Part shown: positions 1 through 8,144 of the stretch, piece by piece | How positions within the stretch are numbered: the stretch's first letter is position 1 | How the letters are laid out: each line of letters opens with the position of its first letter | From: DATLWN01 sp964422615 | GTDB taxonomy: Bacteria; Pseudomonadota; Zetaproteobacteria; Mariprofundales; Mariprofundaceae | Assembly (NCBI GenBank): GCA_964422615.1 | Contig: CAYRBJ010000006.1 | Coordinates: forward strand, 25,223-89,222 | Length of the DNA: 64,000 nucleotides | Reading direction: 5' to 3' | Translations under genes and position numbers: made by a program | Notes under the pieces: generated by a model | What the model was told of the DNA's origin: nothing | Seen by the model: only the letters and a program-made list of their open reading frames with translations | The model's database searches: none

Positions 1-163
1 CTTGATGGATGGCGATCGAGGGCCCTTCGGCGACGATATTCAGCTCGGCATCGGTGATCAGGATGGCCATCTCCAGGATGGTGTCGCTGTCCGGATCCAG
101 GCCTGTCATCTCCAGATCCATCCATACCAGGTGGTCGGGGTTCTGCCGCGTCCGGGATTGCAT
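1..163 (-). CDS. orn: Oligoribonuclease, N-terminal part (cut by window edge)
   Basis: The first 54 codons of a DEDD-family 3'-5' exoribonuclease that degrades 2-5 nt RNA to mononucleotides in the cytoplasm. The ATG lies at 163. The stretch WMDLEMTGLDPDSD gives the first catalytic acidic pair (D16, E18), and the following ILEMAILITDAELNIVAEGP is typical of Orn. The rest of the gene lies left of the window. It starts 9 bp after the pdxB stop in the same orientation, so it is probably the promoter-distal gene of that run. Confidence 0.93.
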   Translation of the reverse strand, partial: MQSRTRQNPDHLVWMDLEMTGLDPDSDTILEMAILITDAELNIVAEGPSIAIHQ

Positions 164-172
164 GCGTTGAAT

Positions 173-1348
173 CTAGATGGTTTTGAGGCCGATGGCACGC
201 GCCAGGGTGAGCAATTCCGGCCCGGCCCCGGCAAAGCGGATGCCCTGGATATCCCAGGCACGGCGCACGGCGTAATGCCGGCGCTGGGTGCGGAAGACGG
301 CGGCCAGGCCTGCATCATCCAGCGTCAACGCCGCCCTGAGCGTCATGTCATCACGGCCGATCGGATACAGCGTCGTGGCAGCCCGGTGCAGATCGAGCCA
401 GGTATCGCCGGTGCACGGGATGTCATGGGTGGCCGGGATCGGGGCAGGCAGTTGCGTTACCGAGTCCCAGGCCGATGGGCAGCCCAGGAAGGCGCACAGC
501 GCCTGATAGACAAAACGGGTATTGGCCGCCTTGCCGTCCAGCGAGTGGCCGGCGATGTGCGGGGTGGCGATGCTCACCCCGGGATGGGCGAGCAGGCGCC
601 GGGAGATGCCCGGTTCGTGTTCCCAGCAATCGAGCACGGCGAAACGACCGGGGTCGATATCCAGCCAGTCGGCCAGCGCCTCGTTGTCGATGACGGCGCC
701 GCGGGCGGTGTTGATGATGCCGTGGCCACAAAAGGCGTTCAGGGTGCGGGAGTCGAGCAGATGCCGGGTGGCGTCGGGCGGCTCCGTACTCAGCGGGGTG
801 TGCAGGGTCAGAACATCGCAGGCGCCCAGCAGCATTTCCAGTTGCGAAAAGTCGCTCTCCTTCTCCCGGCGGGCACGCGGGGGATCGTTTCTAAGCACGC
901 GCAACCCCAGGGCCTCGGCCATGTCGGCGATGCGGCCACCAATGCGTCCGACGCCGATGACGCCCAGGCAAAGGCCGGGCAAGGCGATGATACCGCGCGC
1001 GTGCAGATCGAGCAGGGACGTGACCCAGTACTCCACCACCGAACCGGTCGAACTGCCGGCGGCCGAGACGAAGGCGATGCCCTGATCGCTGAGCCAGGCC
1101 TGGTCGACATGGTCGTCACCGACGGTGGCGGTACCGACGAAGCGGACCGGTGAACCGGCCAGCAATGCGGCGTCCACGCGGGTGGAGGAGCGGACCACCA
1201 GCACATCGGCGTGGCGCAGCAGCGCCGGGGTGATCGCCTTGTGCTCGACGACGGTCAGCTCCGTGGCATAGCCGGGGAAGTGTGCGAAGGCGTCTGAGAC
1301 CCCCCAGATATGGGCGTCGGCGACGATGCGCAGGAGCGGCAGGGGCAT
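173..1348 (-). CDS. pdxB: Erythronate-4-phosphate dehydrogenase
   Basis: Cytoplasmic NAD-dependent 2-hydroxyacid dehydrogenase of the DXP-dependent pyridoxal phosphate pathway; it oxidises 4-phosphoerythronate. At 391 aa it is close to the family's ~380. The NAD-binding glycine motif GVIGVGRIG is at about residues 129-137. The catalytic arginine is in NTARGAVID and the catalytic histidine in ATPHIAGHS, followed by the C-terminal PdxB-type extension. Its ATG overlaps the rfaE2 stop by one base (TAATG), indicating translational coupling. PdxA of the same pathway is encoded at 25.4-26.4 kb. A generic hydroxyacid dehydrogenase is less likely because of the extension and the orn neighbour. Confidence 0.88.
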   Translation of the reverse strand: MPLPLLRIVADAHIWGVSDAFAHFPGYATELTVVEHKAITPALLRHADVLVVRSSTRVDAALLAGSPVRFVGTATVGDDHVDQAWLSDQGIAFVSAAGSSTGSVVEYWVTSLLDLHARGIIALPGLCLGVIGVGRIGGRIADMAEALGLRVLRNDPPRARREKESDFSQLEMLLGACDVLTLHTPLSTEPPDATRHLLDSRTLNAFCGHGIINTARGAVIDNEALADWLDIDPGRFAVLDCWEHEPGISRRLLAHPGVSIATPHIAGHSLDGKAANTRFVYQALCAFLGCPSAWDSVTQLPAPIPATHDIPCTGDTWLDLHRAATTLYPIGRDDMTLRAALTLDDAGLAAVFRTQRRHYAVRRAWDIQGIRFAGAGPELLTLARAIGLKTI

Positions 1349-1809
1349 TACAGGCTGCGGATGCGCTTGATCAGGCCGGTACTGGAATAGCCCTCGACAA
1401 ACGGAATGACAACGACCTCGCCGCCCCAGGCACGTACATCCGCGGCTCCGACAATATCCTCAGGGCGGTAATCGCCACCCTTGGCCAGGATGTCCGGTTG
1501 CAGCGTACGGATCAAATCCAGCGGGGTATCCTCGGCGAACGGCACCACCAGATCGATCGCCTTCAGGGCTTCGAGCATCACTGCGCGATCCGCCAGCGGG
1601 TTGATCGGGCGCTGGGATCCCTTCAGACGCTGGATGGAATTGTCATCGTTCAGGCCGACGATCAGCCGGTCGCCGAGGGCACGGGCCTCGCTCAGGTAGG
1701 CGATATGTCCCGGGTGCAGCAGATCGAAGCAGCCATTGGTGAATACCACGCGCAGACCCGAATGCTTCCAGCCTTCAATCAGGGTGCGGGCATGTTCCCA
1801 GGTTTCCAA
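1348..1809 (-). CDS. rfaE2: D-beta-D-heptose 1-phosphate adenylyltransferase (stand-alone HldE C-domain)
   Basis: A 153-aa nucleotidyltransferase that makes ADP-D-glycero-beta-D-manno-heptose for the LPS inner core. The cytidylyltransferase signature FTNGCFDLLHPGH is at about residues 23-35. It ends with ISTGLIKRI-like chemistry (SSTGLIKRIRS), typical of RfaE2. In enterics this is the C-terminal half of HldE; here it is a separate gene, and the kinase half (rfaE1) lies near the other end of the window. gmhA is upstream on the same strand, so two heptose-pathway steps are linked here. Confidence 0.93.
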   Translation of the reverse strand: METWEHARTLIEGWKHSGLRVVFTNGCFDLLHPGHIAYLSEARALGDRLIVGLNDDNSIQRLKGSQRPINPLADRAVMLEALKAIDLVVPFAEDTPLDLIRTLQPDILAKGGDYRPEDIVGAADVRAWGGEVVVIPFVEGYSSTGLIKRIRSL

Positions 1810-1821
1810 GTTATGCCCTCG

Positions 1822-2388
1822 CTATTCGGAACGGAGCAGGTCGACCACGTCGGTGACGCCGTCGACGGCGCGGGCCAGCATCACGGCCCGTTGCCTCTGA
1901 TGGGGCTGTTTGACGATGCCCTGCAGGTAGACTTTGCCATCCACGGTTTCAACATGGATGCTGAGTCCGGACACGATCGGGTCCCTGAGCAGGGCGGCCT
2001 TGACCTGGGCGGTGATCCAGCTGTCGGAGATGAAATCGGAAAACTTCGGCTTGCCGATGATGATCTGCGAATCCACCGATGTGATGCCGCTGAAACTGCG
2101 GCAGATGGCAACGGCGCGGTCGATCTGGTTCTGGGTCGGCAGGTAGCCGGTCAGGGTGGCCACACCGTCGATGACCTCGACGTTGATCCAGCGCGACGGC
2201 ATGTCCTGTTCGGCGATCAGCCGGGCCTCGATGCGCGCGGCCAGATCGACATCGTCCAGATGTTCCCCGACCGGTCTTTCGTCGCCGGCAGCGCTGACCG
2301 CTGCCGCACCGCCGCCGGTGATGGCGGTGGCCACGCAGCCGTTCAGGGCCAGGATCACGAGCATCAGGGTGCAAAGCCGTAACAGCAT
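1822..2388 (-). CDS. dolP: Outer-membrane lipoprotein with two BON domains (DolP/YraP-like)
   Basis: A 188-aa lipoprotein with a signal peptide and lipobox ALNGC (acylated Cys18), then two BON domains (about residues 45-110 and 120-188). The repeated motif is 'V..G.V.L.G' (VIDGVATLTGYL and VDGKVYLQGIV). Dual-BON lipoproteins such as E. coli DolP (YraP) bind anionic phospholipid in the outer membrane and support envelope integrity. In E. coli dolP follows yraN-diaA, and here the gene lies in the same gmhA/yraN/rsmI/lpoA neighbourhood, which supports the assignment. Another BON lipoprotein, OsmY-like, is the alternative. Confidence 0.8.
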   Translation of the reverse strand: MLLRLCTLMLVILALNGCVATAITGGGAAAVSAAGDERPVGEHLDDVDLAARIEARLIAEQDMPSRWINVEVIDGVATLTGYLPTQNQIDRAVAICRSFSGITSVDSQIIIGKPKFSDFISDSWITAQVKAALLRDPIVSGLSIHVETVDGKVYLQGIVKQPHQRQRAVMLARAVDGVTDVVDLLRSE

Positions 2389-2390
2389 GA

Positions 2391-2531
2391 TTACTTCAAT
2401 ATGTGGCTGAGAATATAGGCCAGCACCAGGCAGATCAGGGCGAGGGCGACGAAGAGGGGGATCTTCGATTTTTCCGATCGCTTGTTCCAGTCGTATTGCT
2501 CTGCCACCGGGATAGATCGCTCAGGCGACAT
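2391..2531 (-). CDS. Small single-pass membrane protein
   Basis: A 46-aa reading frame starting at an ATG that overlaps the end of the upstream gene by 11 bp and ending 2 bp before the next gene. It has a charged N-terminus (EQYDWNKRSEKSK) followed by one strong hydrophobic helix (IPLFVALALICLVLAYIL). It fills the space between two co-directional envelope genes exactly, which supports it being real. I do not recognise a family. It would be inserted in the inner membrane with a short C-terminal tail. Confidence 0.55.
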   Translation of the reverse strand: MSPERSIPVAEQYDWNKRSEKSKIPLFVALALICLVLAYILSHILK

Positions 2532-3474
2532 CGCGTTCCAGGATTTCGAGCACCGATGAGAACAGCAGCGGCACGATGATCTCGTCCGGTCCAGTGAACC
2601 GGTAGCCGTGACCCTTCGGATGCGACAGATGCTCGGCCAGGCCAGCACCATGAGCGCCGCCGGCCTGGTCGATGACGGCGACACTCATCTTTTCGATGCT
2701 GTGCCCGAGGTTGCGCGCGGCATCCACGGCATGCTGGAATACATAGGGCAGGATGACATCCGAGGCCACATTGATCACTACACCGCCGCTGGCCGCAGCC
2801 ATCATCGACACCAGCAGGCGGAAGTCCGTCATGCCGGTGGCGCCGAGAGATTCGCCGTGGGCGGCCGGATGCAGGTTGAAGGCATCGGCGCCGATGGCCG
2901 GATGCACGGTGGCCGGGATATCGTGGCGGGCGGCGGTGGCCAGCAGCGAGTGGTCCAGGTGCTGGGCATCTTCGGCGTCCAGCAGCTTGCTGCCCACGCT
3001 GCGGCCGATACCCCATCCCTCGCCGGCACCGAAGGCGATGGCTTCGTTGATCAGGATGCCGGTTTCCTGGCTGATGCGCAGCACGCCGTCATTCTCATCC
3101 TTGGGCCGGCGCCCCACCGTATGGCCGCTGAGGGCAATTTCGACGTCCTGCAGCAGGGCGGCGCCGGTCAAGGCCATGCCGCTGATGATGCGCAGTTCGA
3201 TCAGGCGGTTCAGCAAAGGGGTCAAACCGGCATCGATGACATGCCCGCCACACCCGACGATCACCGGCTTGCCCTGGCGCTTGGCCGAAACGATGGCGTC
3301 GCGCAGGCTGAACAGGTCGCGCACGGCGCCAAGGTTGGGCAGCGAGCACAAGAAATCGCTGAACCGGTCCCCCTGTCTGTAGGGAGCGCCGAAGTCCTGT
3401 TCGTCACTGTCGGACTTTCGCTTGGCCAGCGGCACGGTGCTCAGATTATCCAGGGAAAGGGGGTTGATGCTCAT
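2521..3474 (-). CDS. Conserved protein of unknown function, coupled to gmhA
   Basis: A 317-aa soluble protein with ATGA overlap with gmhA, so the two are translationally coupled. I do not recognise the family. Visible features are a glycine-rich stretch VIVGCGGHVIDAG (about residues 70-82), several conserved-looking histidines (GHTVGRRPKDEND, HPAIGADAFNLHPAAHG), a GAGEGWGIG loop, and a C-terminal GHGYRFTGPDEIIVPLL. The alternation of beta strands and glycine loops suggests a Rossmann-like or deoxyhypusine-synthase-like nucleotide-binding fold, but this is only an impression. Its position between gmhA and rfaE2 suggests a role with sugar phosphates or nucleotide sugars. Confidence 0.7.
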   Translation of the reverse strand: MSINPLSLDNLSTVPLAKRKSDSDEQDFGAPYRQGDRFSDFLCSLPNLGAVRDLFSLRDAIVSAKRQGKPVIVGCGGHVIDAGLTPLLNRLIELRIISGMALTGAALLQDVEIALSGHTVGRRPKDENDGVLRISQETGILINEAIAFGAGEGWGIGRSVGSKLLDAEDAQHLDHSLLATAARHDIPATVHPAIGADAFNLHPAAHGESLGATGMTDFRLLVSMMAAASGGVVINVASDVILPYVFQHAVDAARNLGHSIEKMSVAVIDQAGGAHGAGLAEHLSHPKGHGYRFTGPDEIIVPLLFSSVLEILERDVA

Positions 3475-4055
3475 GGCTTGTCTCCATAGAGGGCGTCGTC
3501 GATCAGGGTGCATATCAGGTGCAGGCAGGTGATATGCATCTCCTGGATGCGCGGCGTCGAGTCGTGCGGGATGTTCAGGTGCGCGCTGATCTTTGTCATG
3601 CGCCCGAGTTCGCCGCCGTCCCGGCCGGTCAGGGCGATGGTGTGCATGCCCAGCGCCGCCGCCACCTCGGCCGCCGCCACCACATTGCGCGAGTTACCGC
3701 TGGTCGAGATGGCCAGCAGTACGTCGCCGGGACGACCCAGCGCCTGTACCTGCCGGGAGAAGATATCGTCGAAGGCGTAATCATTGGCGATGCTGGTGAT
3801 CACCGAGGCGTCGTGGGTCAGGGCCACCGCGGCCAGGCCGGGTCGCTCCCGTTCGAAGCGGTTGACCAGTTCGCCGGAGAAATGCTGGGCGTCGGCCGCC
3901 GAACCGCCGTTGCCGCAGGCAAGGATCTTGCCGCCACGCTGCAGGGATTCGCTCATGTACTGTGCCGCCTGGATCAGCGGGCCGGTCAGCGTCTCCCGGC
4001 ATTGCTGCCTGAGGCGGATACCCTCGTCCATGGCCTGAACTATCGTGTCGTGCAT
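3471..4055 (-). CDS. gmhA: Sedoheptulose 7-phosphate isomerase
   Basis: A 194-aa SIS-domain isomerase converting sedoheptulose 7-phosphate to D-glycero-D-manno-heptose 7-phosphate, the first step of the LPS heptose pathway. The phosphosugar-binding motif CGNGGSAADAQHF is at about residues 47-59, a second SIS motif is LAISTSGNSRNV, and a catalytic-type Glu in FSGEL and His in QEMHI are retained. Synteny with yraN and rsmI is that of the paralogue DiaA, a DnaA-binding protein. The retained catalytic residues and nearby rfaE2 favour GmhA, although a dual or DiaA role cannot be excluded. Confidence 0.87.
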   Translation of the reverse strand: MHDTIVQAMDEGIRLRQQCRETLTGPLIQAAQYMSESLQRGGKILACGNGGSAADAQHFSGELVNRFERERPGLAAVALTHDASVITSIANDYAFDDIFSRQVQALGRPGDVLLAISTSGNSRNVVAAAEVAAALGMHTIALTGRDGGELGRMTKISAHLNIPHDSTPRIQEMHITCLHLICTLIDDALYGDKP

Positions 4056-4063
4056 TCGTTCCT

Positions 4064-4426
4064 CTATCTGAATATATCCGGCATGTGCTCAATGCGGGTG
4101 ATGGACCAGCCCCCCAGGCCGAACGCTTGGGAGAGAATGATCAAATCAAACCGGCATTGCAATCCCGCCAGGTGAGGGTGGCCGGCAAGCCAGGCCGTGG
4201 CCGCCGCCCGCAGCCGCGTGCATTTGTCCGGCGTCATGGCCAGCAGGCCGCTTTCGCGCGCACGGTGGGTCTTGACCTCTACGAAGGCTAGCAGCTGATC
4301 CTTGCGGGCCACGATGTCCAACTCGCCGCTGGCGGCCCGAACATTGCGGGCGAGGATGGTGTAGCCGTGCCGGGCCAGGTAGCGCGCCGCCCGCTCTTCC
4401 CCGCGCCGCCCGCGGGCAGTACTCAT
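4064..4426 (-). CDS. yraN: YraN/UPF0102 endonuclease-like protein
   Basis: A 120-aa member of the UPF0102 family with a Holliday-junction-resolvase/restriction-endonuclease-like core. RRGEERAARYLARHGYTI begins the conserved helix. GELDIVARK...LAFVEVKTHR holds the D...ExK-type catalytic motif (the pattern is ELD-x-VAxxxxxLxFVEVK). The cellular role is not established. ATGA overlap with rsmI shows coupling, and the gene order rsmI-yraN-gmhA/diaA is widely conserved. Confidence 0.92.
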   Translation of the reverse strand: MSTARGRRGEERAARYLARHGYTILARNVRAASGELDIVARKDQLLAFVEVKTHRARESGLLAMTPDKCTRLRAAATAWLAGHPHLAGLQCRFDLIILSQAFGLGGWSITRIEHMPDIFR

Positions 4427-5283
4427 GCCGGATGTTCGGTCAACAGCCGGTACACCCGGGATTTGGGCACACCCAGCTCTTTAGCCACCGATTTGGCACG
4501 GGCGCTCGGCGGCAGTGCCTGCATGTCGGCCGCCTGCAGTCGTGCCAGGATGGCGGCATCGTCGACGTCGGCCTCCGTCTGTGGTGCCGGAGCGGTCATC
4601 AGCACGATCTCGCCGCGTGGAGCCCCGGATTCGAAGCGGGCGATGACCTCGGCGACCGTGCCGCCGATGAATTCCTCGAACATCTTGGTCAGCTCGCGTG
4701 CCACGCAGATCTGATGGTCCGGATGTAGCTGCTGCTGAAGCGCGTGCAGGGTGTCCAGCAGACGGTGGGGGGACTCCAGCAGGATATGGGTGTGATCCGC
4801 TTCGGCCAGTCGGCGGATCGTCGCCTGGCGTTTGGCCCCGCTGCGGGGCAAAAAGCCGAGGAAGGTGAAGCGGTCGGTGGGCAGGCCGGAGGCGGACAGT
4901 GCAACGACGGGACTGCATGGCCCGGGGATGGGGGTGACGCGAATACCGGCGCGGCGCAGGGCGTGCACGATTTTGAAGCCGGGATCGCTGATCAGCGGGG
5001 TACCGGCATCCGAGATCAGGGCGATGTTCTGGCCCTGCTGCAGACGGGCGAGCAACTGGGTGGTCAGTTCCTCCTCGTTGTGCTCGTGGCAGGCGAACGT
5101 TGGCGTGTCGATGCCGTAGTGGCTGAGCAGGCGGGCGCTGGTGCGCGTATCCTCGGCGGCGATGGCATCGGCGGCTTTCAGCACCTCCACGGCGCGGTAG
5201 CTGATGTCACCGAGGTTGCCGATGGGGGTGGCGACGACGAACAGTTGGCCGGTGCCTGCGTTGCGATTAGGCTGCGAGTCCAT
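4423..5283 (-). CDS. rsmI: 16S rRNA (cytidine-1402-2'-O)-methyltransferase
   Basis: A 286-aa tetrapyrrole-methylase-fold enzyme that 2'-O-methylates C1402 of 16S rRNA in the ribosomal P site. Signatures are LFVVATPIGNLGDIS (about residues 15-29), AAEDTRTSARLL, ISDAGTPLISDPG and PGPCSPVVALSASG. The start chosen is the ATG whose complement shares the CATG at 5281-5284 with the divergent lpoA ATG; a TTG two codons upstream is possible. No convincing Shine-Dalgarno is visible. It heads the minus-strand envelope gene run. Confidence 0.94.
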   Translation of the reverse strand: MDSQPNRNAGTGQLFVVATPIGNLGDISYRAVEVLKAADAIAAEDTRTSARLLSHYGIDTPTFACHEHNEEELTTQLLARLQQGQNIALISDAGTPLISDPGFKIVHALRRAGIRVTPIPGPCSPVVALSASGLPTDRFTFLGFLPRSGAKRQATIRRLAEADHTHILLESPHRLLDTLHALQQQLHPDHQICVARELTKMFEEFIGGTVAEVIARFESGAPRGEIVLMTAPAPQTEADVDDAAILARLQAADMQALPPSARAKSVAKELGVPKSRVYRLLTEHPA

Positions 5284-7210
5284 GTTCAAGGCACGTTATC
5301 CCCGCACTCGTACCAGCGCAACGCTGCTGCTGCTCGCTGTCACCTGTTCCCTGGTTCTGGCGGCCTGCGGTCCGAAGAAACCCCTGGTTTCGGCGGTAAA
5401 GCCGGCCGTGCAGCAACTGGCGCCGGCGCCGCAGACTTCGGCCGAGATCCAGGCCCTGATGCTTCAGGCACGCGGTGGGGATCTCAGCGGGGCATTGCAG
5501 GCGCTGCAGCAGATGGTGACCACTGCTCCGGTGCCGCTCGCTGAGGAGGCGGCCTTCCGCCGCGTCGAGCTGATGCTCGAGAACGACATGCCGGACGCCG
5601 ATGCGGCCGCGGCCCAGGTCCTGGCCCAGTATCCGATGGATGCACTGGTGCCCTACACGCATTACTGGCTGTCCGGCTGGCGCCTGCGCCAGACCGGCGA
5701 CGTGGCCGGCGCCCTGGACGAGCTGGACCAGGTGCTGCGCAGCCCGCGCCTGACCCGTGAGTTGCTTGATAAGTCCCTGGCCACCGGCGCACCGCTGGCG
5801 CACAGTGCCCTGGAATGGGACAGCGTGCGCTGGTTCTTTGCCGCCGCCGCCGCCGATCCCAGCCGAAGCGAGGACTGGCTGCGCGACGCCGCCAATCGCG
5901 CCTCCCTGGCGACCATTCGGCGCCTGCGCACCGAAAAGCTGATCAATGCCAGCAATGCGGAGATCTTCTATACGACGGCGGCTCGCATCCGGTTGATGGC
6001 GGGCAAGATGGATGAGGTGGCGGCGATCGCCGGTTTTCTATCGCAGGATGCGCCGGGTTCGGCCGCCTATGCCGAGGTACAGGGCTGGGCCTCCGGCAAG
6101 ACCCGCCCGGCCACGATCGGCGTCCTGCTGCCGCTGACCGGCACGTATGCCCAGTACGGGAAGGACGCGTTGCGCGGCATTCGCCTGGCCTACGCTTCGC
6201 TCGAATATCGCCAGAACGTGGTGCTGCAGATCGAGGATACCGCCTCCAATCCGCAGGATTGCGTGCTTGCCTATCGCCGCCTGCTGTCGGATGGTGCGGA
6301 CATCATCATCGGCCCGCTTTTGACCAAGAATGCTGCAGCCTTGCTGCCGCAACTGACCGGTAACATGCCGGTGCTGTCCCTGAGCAGCCTGCCAGGGAAT
6401 GCCAACCTGCGAGGCAAGGGACTCTACATCAACAGCCTTGCCCTGCGCATGCAGGCCCAGTTTCTGGCCGAATACGCATTCACCCAGGGGGCGATGCGCA
6501 TGGTCATCATCCAGGGCGACAAGCCGGATGAAATATCCGAGGCCGACAGCTTCGCCGATACGTTCGAAGCGCATGGCGGCACGATTGTGGATCGGGTGAC
6601 GCTACCGGCCGATGGCGTGGATTTTCGCCGTGTCCTGCTCCGGATGCGCAGGGATACCGACGACGAGCAACTGCTGGCCGACCTTGACCGGGACATGTCC
6701 CTGTTCATACCCGAGCAGGATTTGGAGATCCGCATGCCGGTGCGCTTCGATGCCGTCTATCTGGCCATGAACGGCAAGCATGTCGCCCTGTTGGCCGGCC
6801 AGTTGGCCTATGTCGATATCAACGGCCTGCCAATATATGGCAGCAGCCGCTGGGCCGATGGCCATCTGCTCGATGACCGGGGCCGCTACCTGTCAAGCTC
6901 GCGTTTTGTCGAGATCCAGTTCCCGAATGGTGACACCCCGGCCATGCAGGACGCCAACGCCGCCTATCGCGAGGCATGGGGTGCCGACAATCCGCCGCCG
7001 CTGGTAGGTATCGCCTACGATACGCTGCGCATCGCTGCCGTGGTCAGCAGCCGCCTGGGGCTTACGGGCCACGCGGCCGTGCAAGGGCTGCAGAGTCCGG
7101 AGGGCTTTCCGGGGCTGACAGGGCATGTCCGCTTCGGACCCGATGGCATTGGCCACAAGACCCTGGATCTGTTTACGGTACAGGATGGGAAGGCCGTGCC
7201 GGCCAGCTGA
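5282..7210 (+). CDS. lpoA: Penicillin-binding protein activator LpoA (YraM/LppC family)
   Basis: A 642-aa outer-membrane lipoprotein. It has an arginine-rich n-region, a hydrophobic core and lipobox LAAC (Cys29), then a TPR-like helical N-domain (to about residue 260). The periplasmic-binding-protein-like C-domain begins near TIGVLLPLTGTYAQYGKDA and includes IIGPLLTKNAAALLPQL. In E. coli LpoA crosses the periplasm and activates PBP1A. Synteny with rsmI and yraN is canonical. The start codon overlaps that of divergent rsmI by two bases, so promoter elements must lie inside rsmI; I see only a weak ribosome-binding site. Confidence 0.9.
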   Translation: MFKARYPRTRTSATLLLLAVTCSLVLAACGPKKPLVSAVKPAVQQLAPAPQTSAEIQALMLQARGGDLSGALQALQQMVTTAPVPLAEEAAFRRVELMLENDMPDADAAAAQVLAQYPMDALVPYTHYWLSGWRLRQTGDVAGALDELDQVLRSPRLTRELLDKSLATGAPLAHSALEWDSVRWFFAAAAADPSRSEDWLRDAANRASLATIRRLRTEKLINASNAEIFYTTAARIRLMAGKMDEVAAIAGFLSQDAPGSAAYAEVQGWASGKTRPATIGVLLPLTGTYAQYGKDALRGIRLAYASLEYRQNVVLQIEDTASNPQDCVLAYRRLLSDGADIIIGPLLTKNAAALLPQLTGNMPVLSLSSLPGNANLRGKGLYINSLALRMQAQFLAEYAFTQGAMRMVIIQGDKPDEISEADSFADTFEAHGGTIVDRVTLPADGVDFRRVLLRMRRDTDDEQLLADLDRDMSLFIPEQDLEIRMPVRFDAVYLAMNGKHVALLAGQLAYVDINGLPIYGSSRWADGHLLDDRGRYLSSSRFVEIQFPNGDTPAMQDANAAYREAWGADNPPPLVGIAYDTLRIAAVVSSRLGLTGHAAVQGLQSPEGFPGLTGHVRFGPDGIGHKTLDLFTVQDGKAVPAS

Positions 7211-7723
7211 GGCGGCCATCCTCGAATACCTGGGCCTGTCCAGCTACTACTATTGGGGTAGCTACAATATCAAGGATCAGAACTCGTCCACCAATGTCTG
7301 CAAGAGCGTCAACCAGGTGCCCGAGTCCGTGACTCCGGCCAAGGTGTTTACCGCCAGCAACCTTCCCTATTGCCTCAATCACCTGGATCGGTTGCCGTCA
7401 CCGACCGAGAGCTTCGTGCGCAACTACGGACCGCGTTTGCACCATATCGCCCTGACCGTGAAGGACGGAAAGCGGCAGAACAGGAAAACATCGATTTCGT
7501 GGTCGAGGGCATCGCCAGCCGGGGCAAGCAGTTCCTGCTGGATGTGGTGGGCTCGCGTGACGAGGGGCTGAAACAGATCTTCTCGACCGCCTCGCCATTC
7601 TCGTCCCCGATCATCGAGTACGTGCAGCGTTTCGGGGACTTCCAGGGCTTCTTCACGCGCGAGAACGTGGCGTATCTGACCGCCGCGGCAGGTGTGGAGG
7701 AGGGCGTGCGCCAACTGCACTGA
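7206..7723 (+). pseudogene. Remnant of a VOC/4-hydroxyphenylpyruvate-dioxygenase-like gene
   Basis: Coding-like sequence with no start codon of its own begins at the lpoA stop (AAILEYLGLSSYYYW...) and runs to about 7470 in one frame (...GPRLHHIALTVKDG). It continues in a second frame (AEQENIDFVVEGIASRG, LLDVVGSRDEGLKQIFS, IIEYVQRFGDFQGFF) to a stop at 7723. The register change is equivalent to loss of one base near 7465-7475. LHHIALTV and IEYVQRF..FxGFFT resemble glyoxalase-fold dioxygenases of the HPPD type. The 5' part is missing, so at least two lesions are present. A sequencing error could explain the frameshift but not the missing start. Confidence 0.72.
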
Positions 7724-7730
7724 TCGCCGG

Positions 7731-8063
7731 CTAGTCCCGGGGCGGGCAGAAGACCGCCAGCCAGATGGTAACGGTAGCGGCATCGGTCCAGGCCACGCGA
7801 TGGCGGCGGTGTGCCGGGATGTACAGATAATCGCCGGGCGCCAGCTCCCGCACCTCGGCCTCATTCTCGAATTGCAGCCCGGTGCGGCCGGCTAGCAGCA
7901 GCACCCATTCATCCTCGTCCTGGTCGTACCAGAGGCCTGGCGGTGAGGCATGCCCCAGTGAGACGATGCGCTCGATACGCAGGCCTTTGCGGTTGAGCAG
8001 GGGTTCTGCGATCTCGTGTGGCAGATGTTCCGGAATGGCGGCAAACAGATTGTGGACAGGCAT
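7731..8063 (-). CDS. Small cupin-domain protein
   Basis: A 110-aa single-domain cupin. LGHASPPGLWYDQDEDEWVL carries the first cupin motif with acidic ligands, and LAPGDYLYIPAHRRHRV is the second motif with a metal-binding-type histidine. Such proteins bind a divalent metal or small ligand; the substrate cannot be read from the sequence. It is convergent with the pseudogene remnant, whose stop is 7 bp away. Confidence 0.8.
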   Translation of the reverse strand: MPVHNLFAAIPEHLPHEIAEPLLNRKGLRIERIVSLGHASPPGLWYDQDEDEWVLLLAGRTGLQFENEAEVRELAPGDYLYIPAHRRHRVAWTDAATVTIWLAVFCPPRD

Positions 8064-8144
8064 GGTGCAGCATAGGCATGGCGCACCTTAGCCCGCAAGC
8101 CGATGACGCAGCTTCCACTTTTTTTGCCGATCCGGCCGGTGATA

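Noticed and set aside
7370..7723. The second frame of the dioxygenase remnant as an independent 117-aa gene
   Set aside because: Its first ~35 codons are out of frame with the homologous sequence, so the start is artificial; the remnant is better explained as one broken gene.
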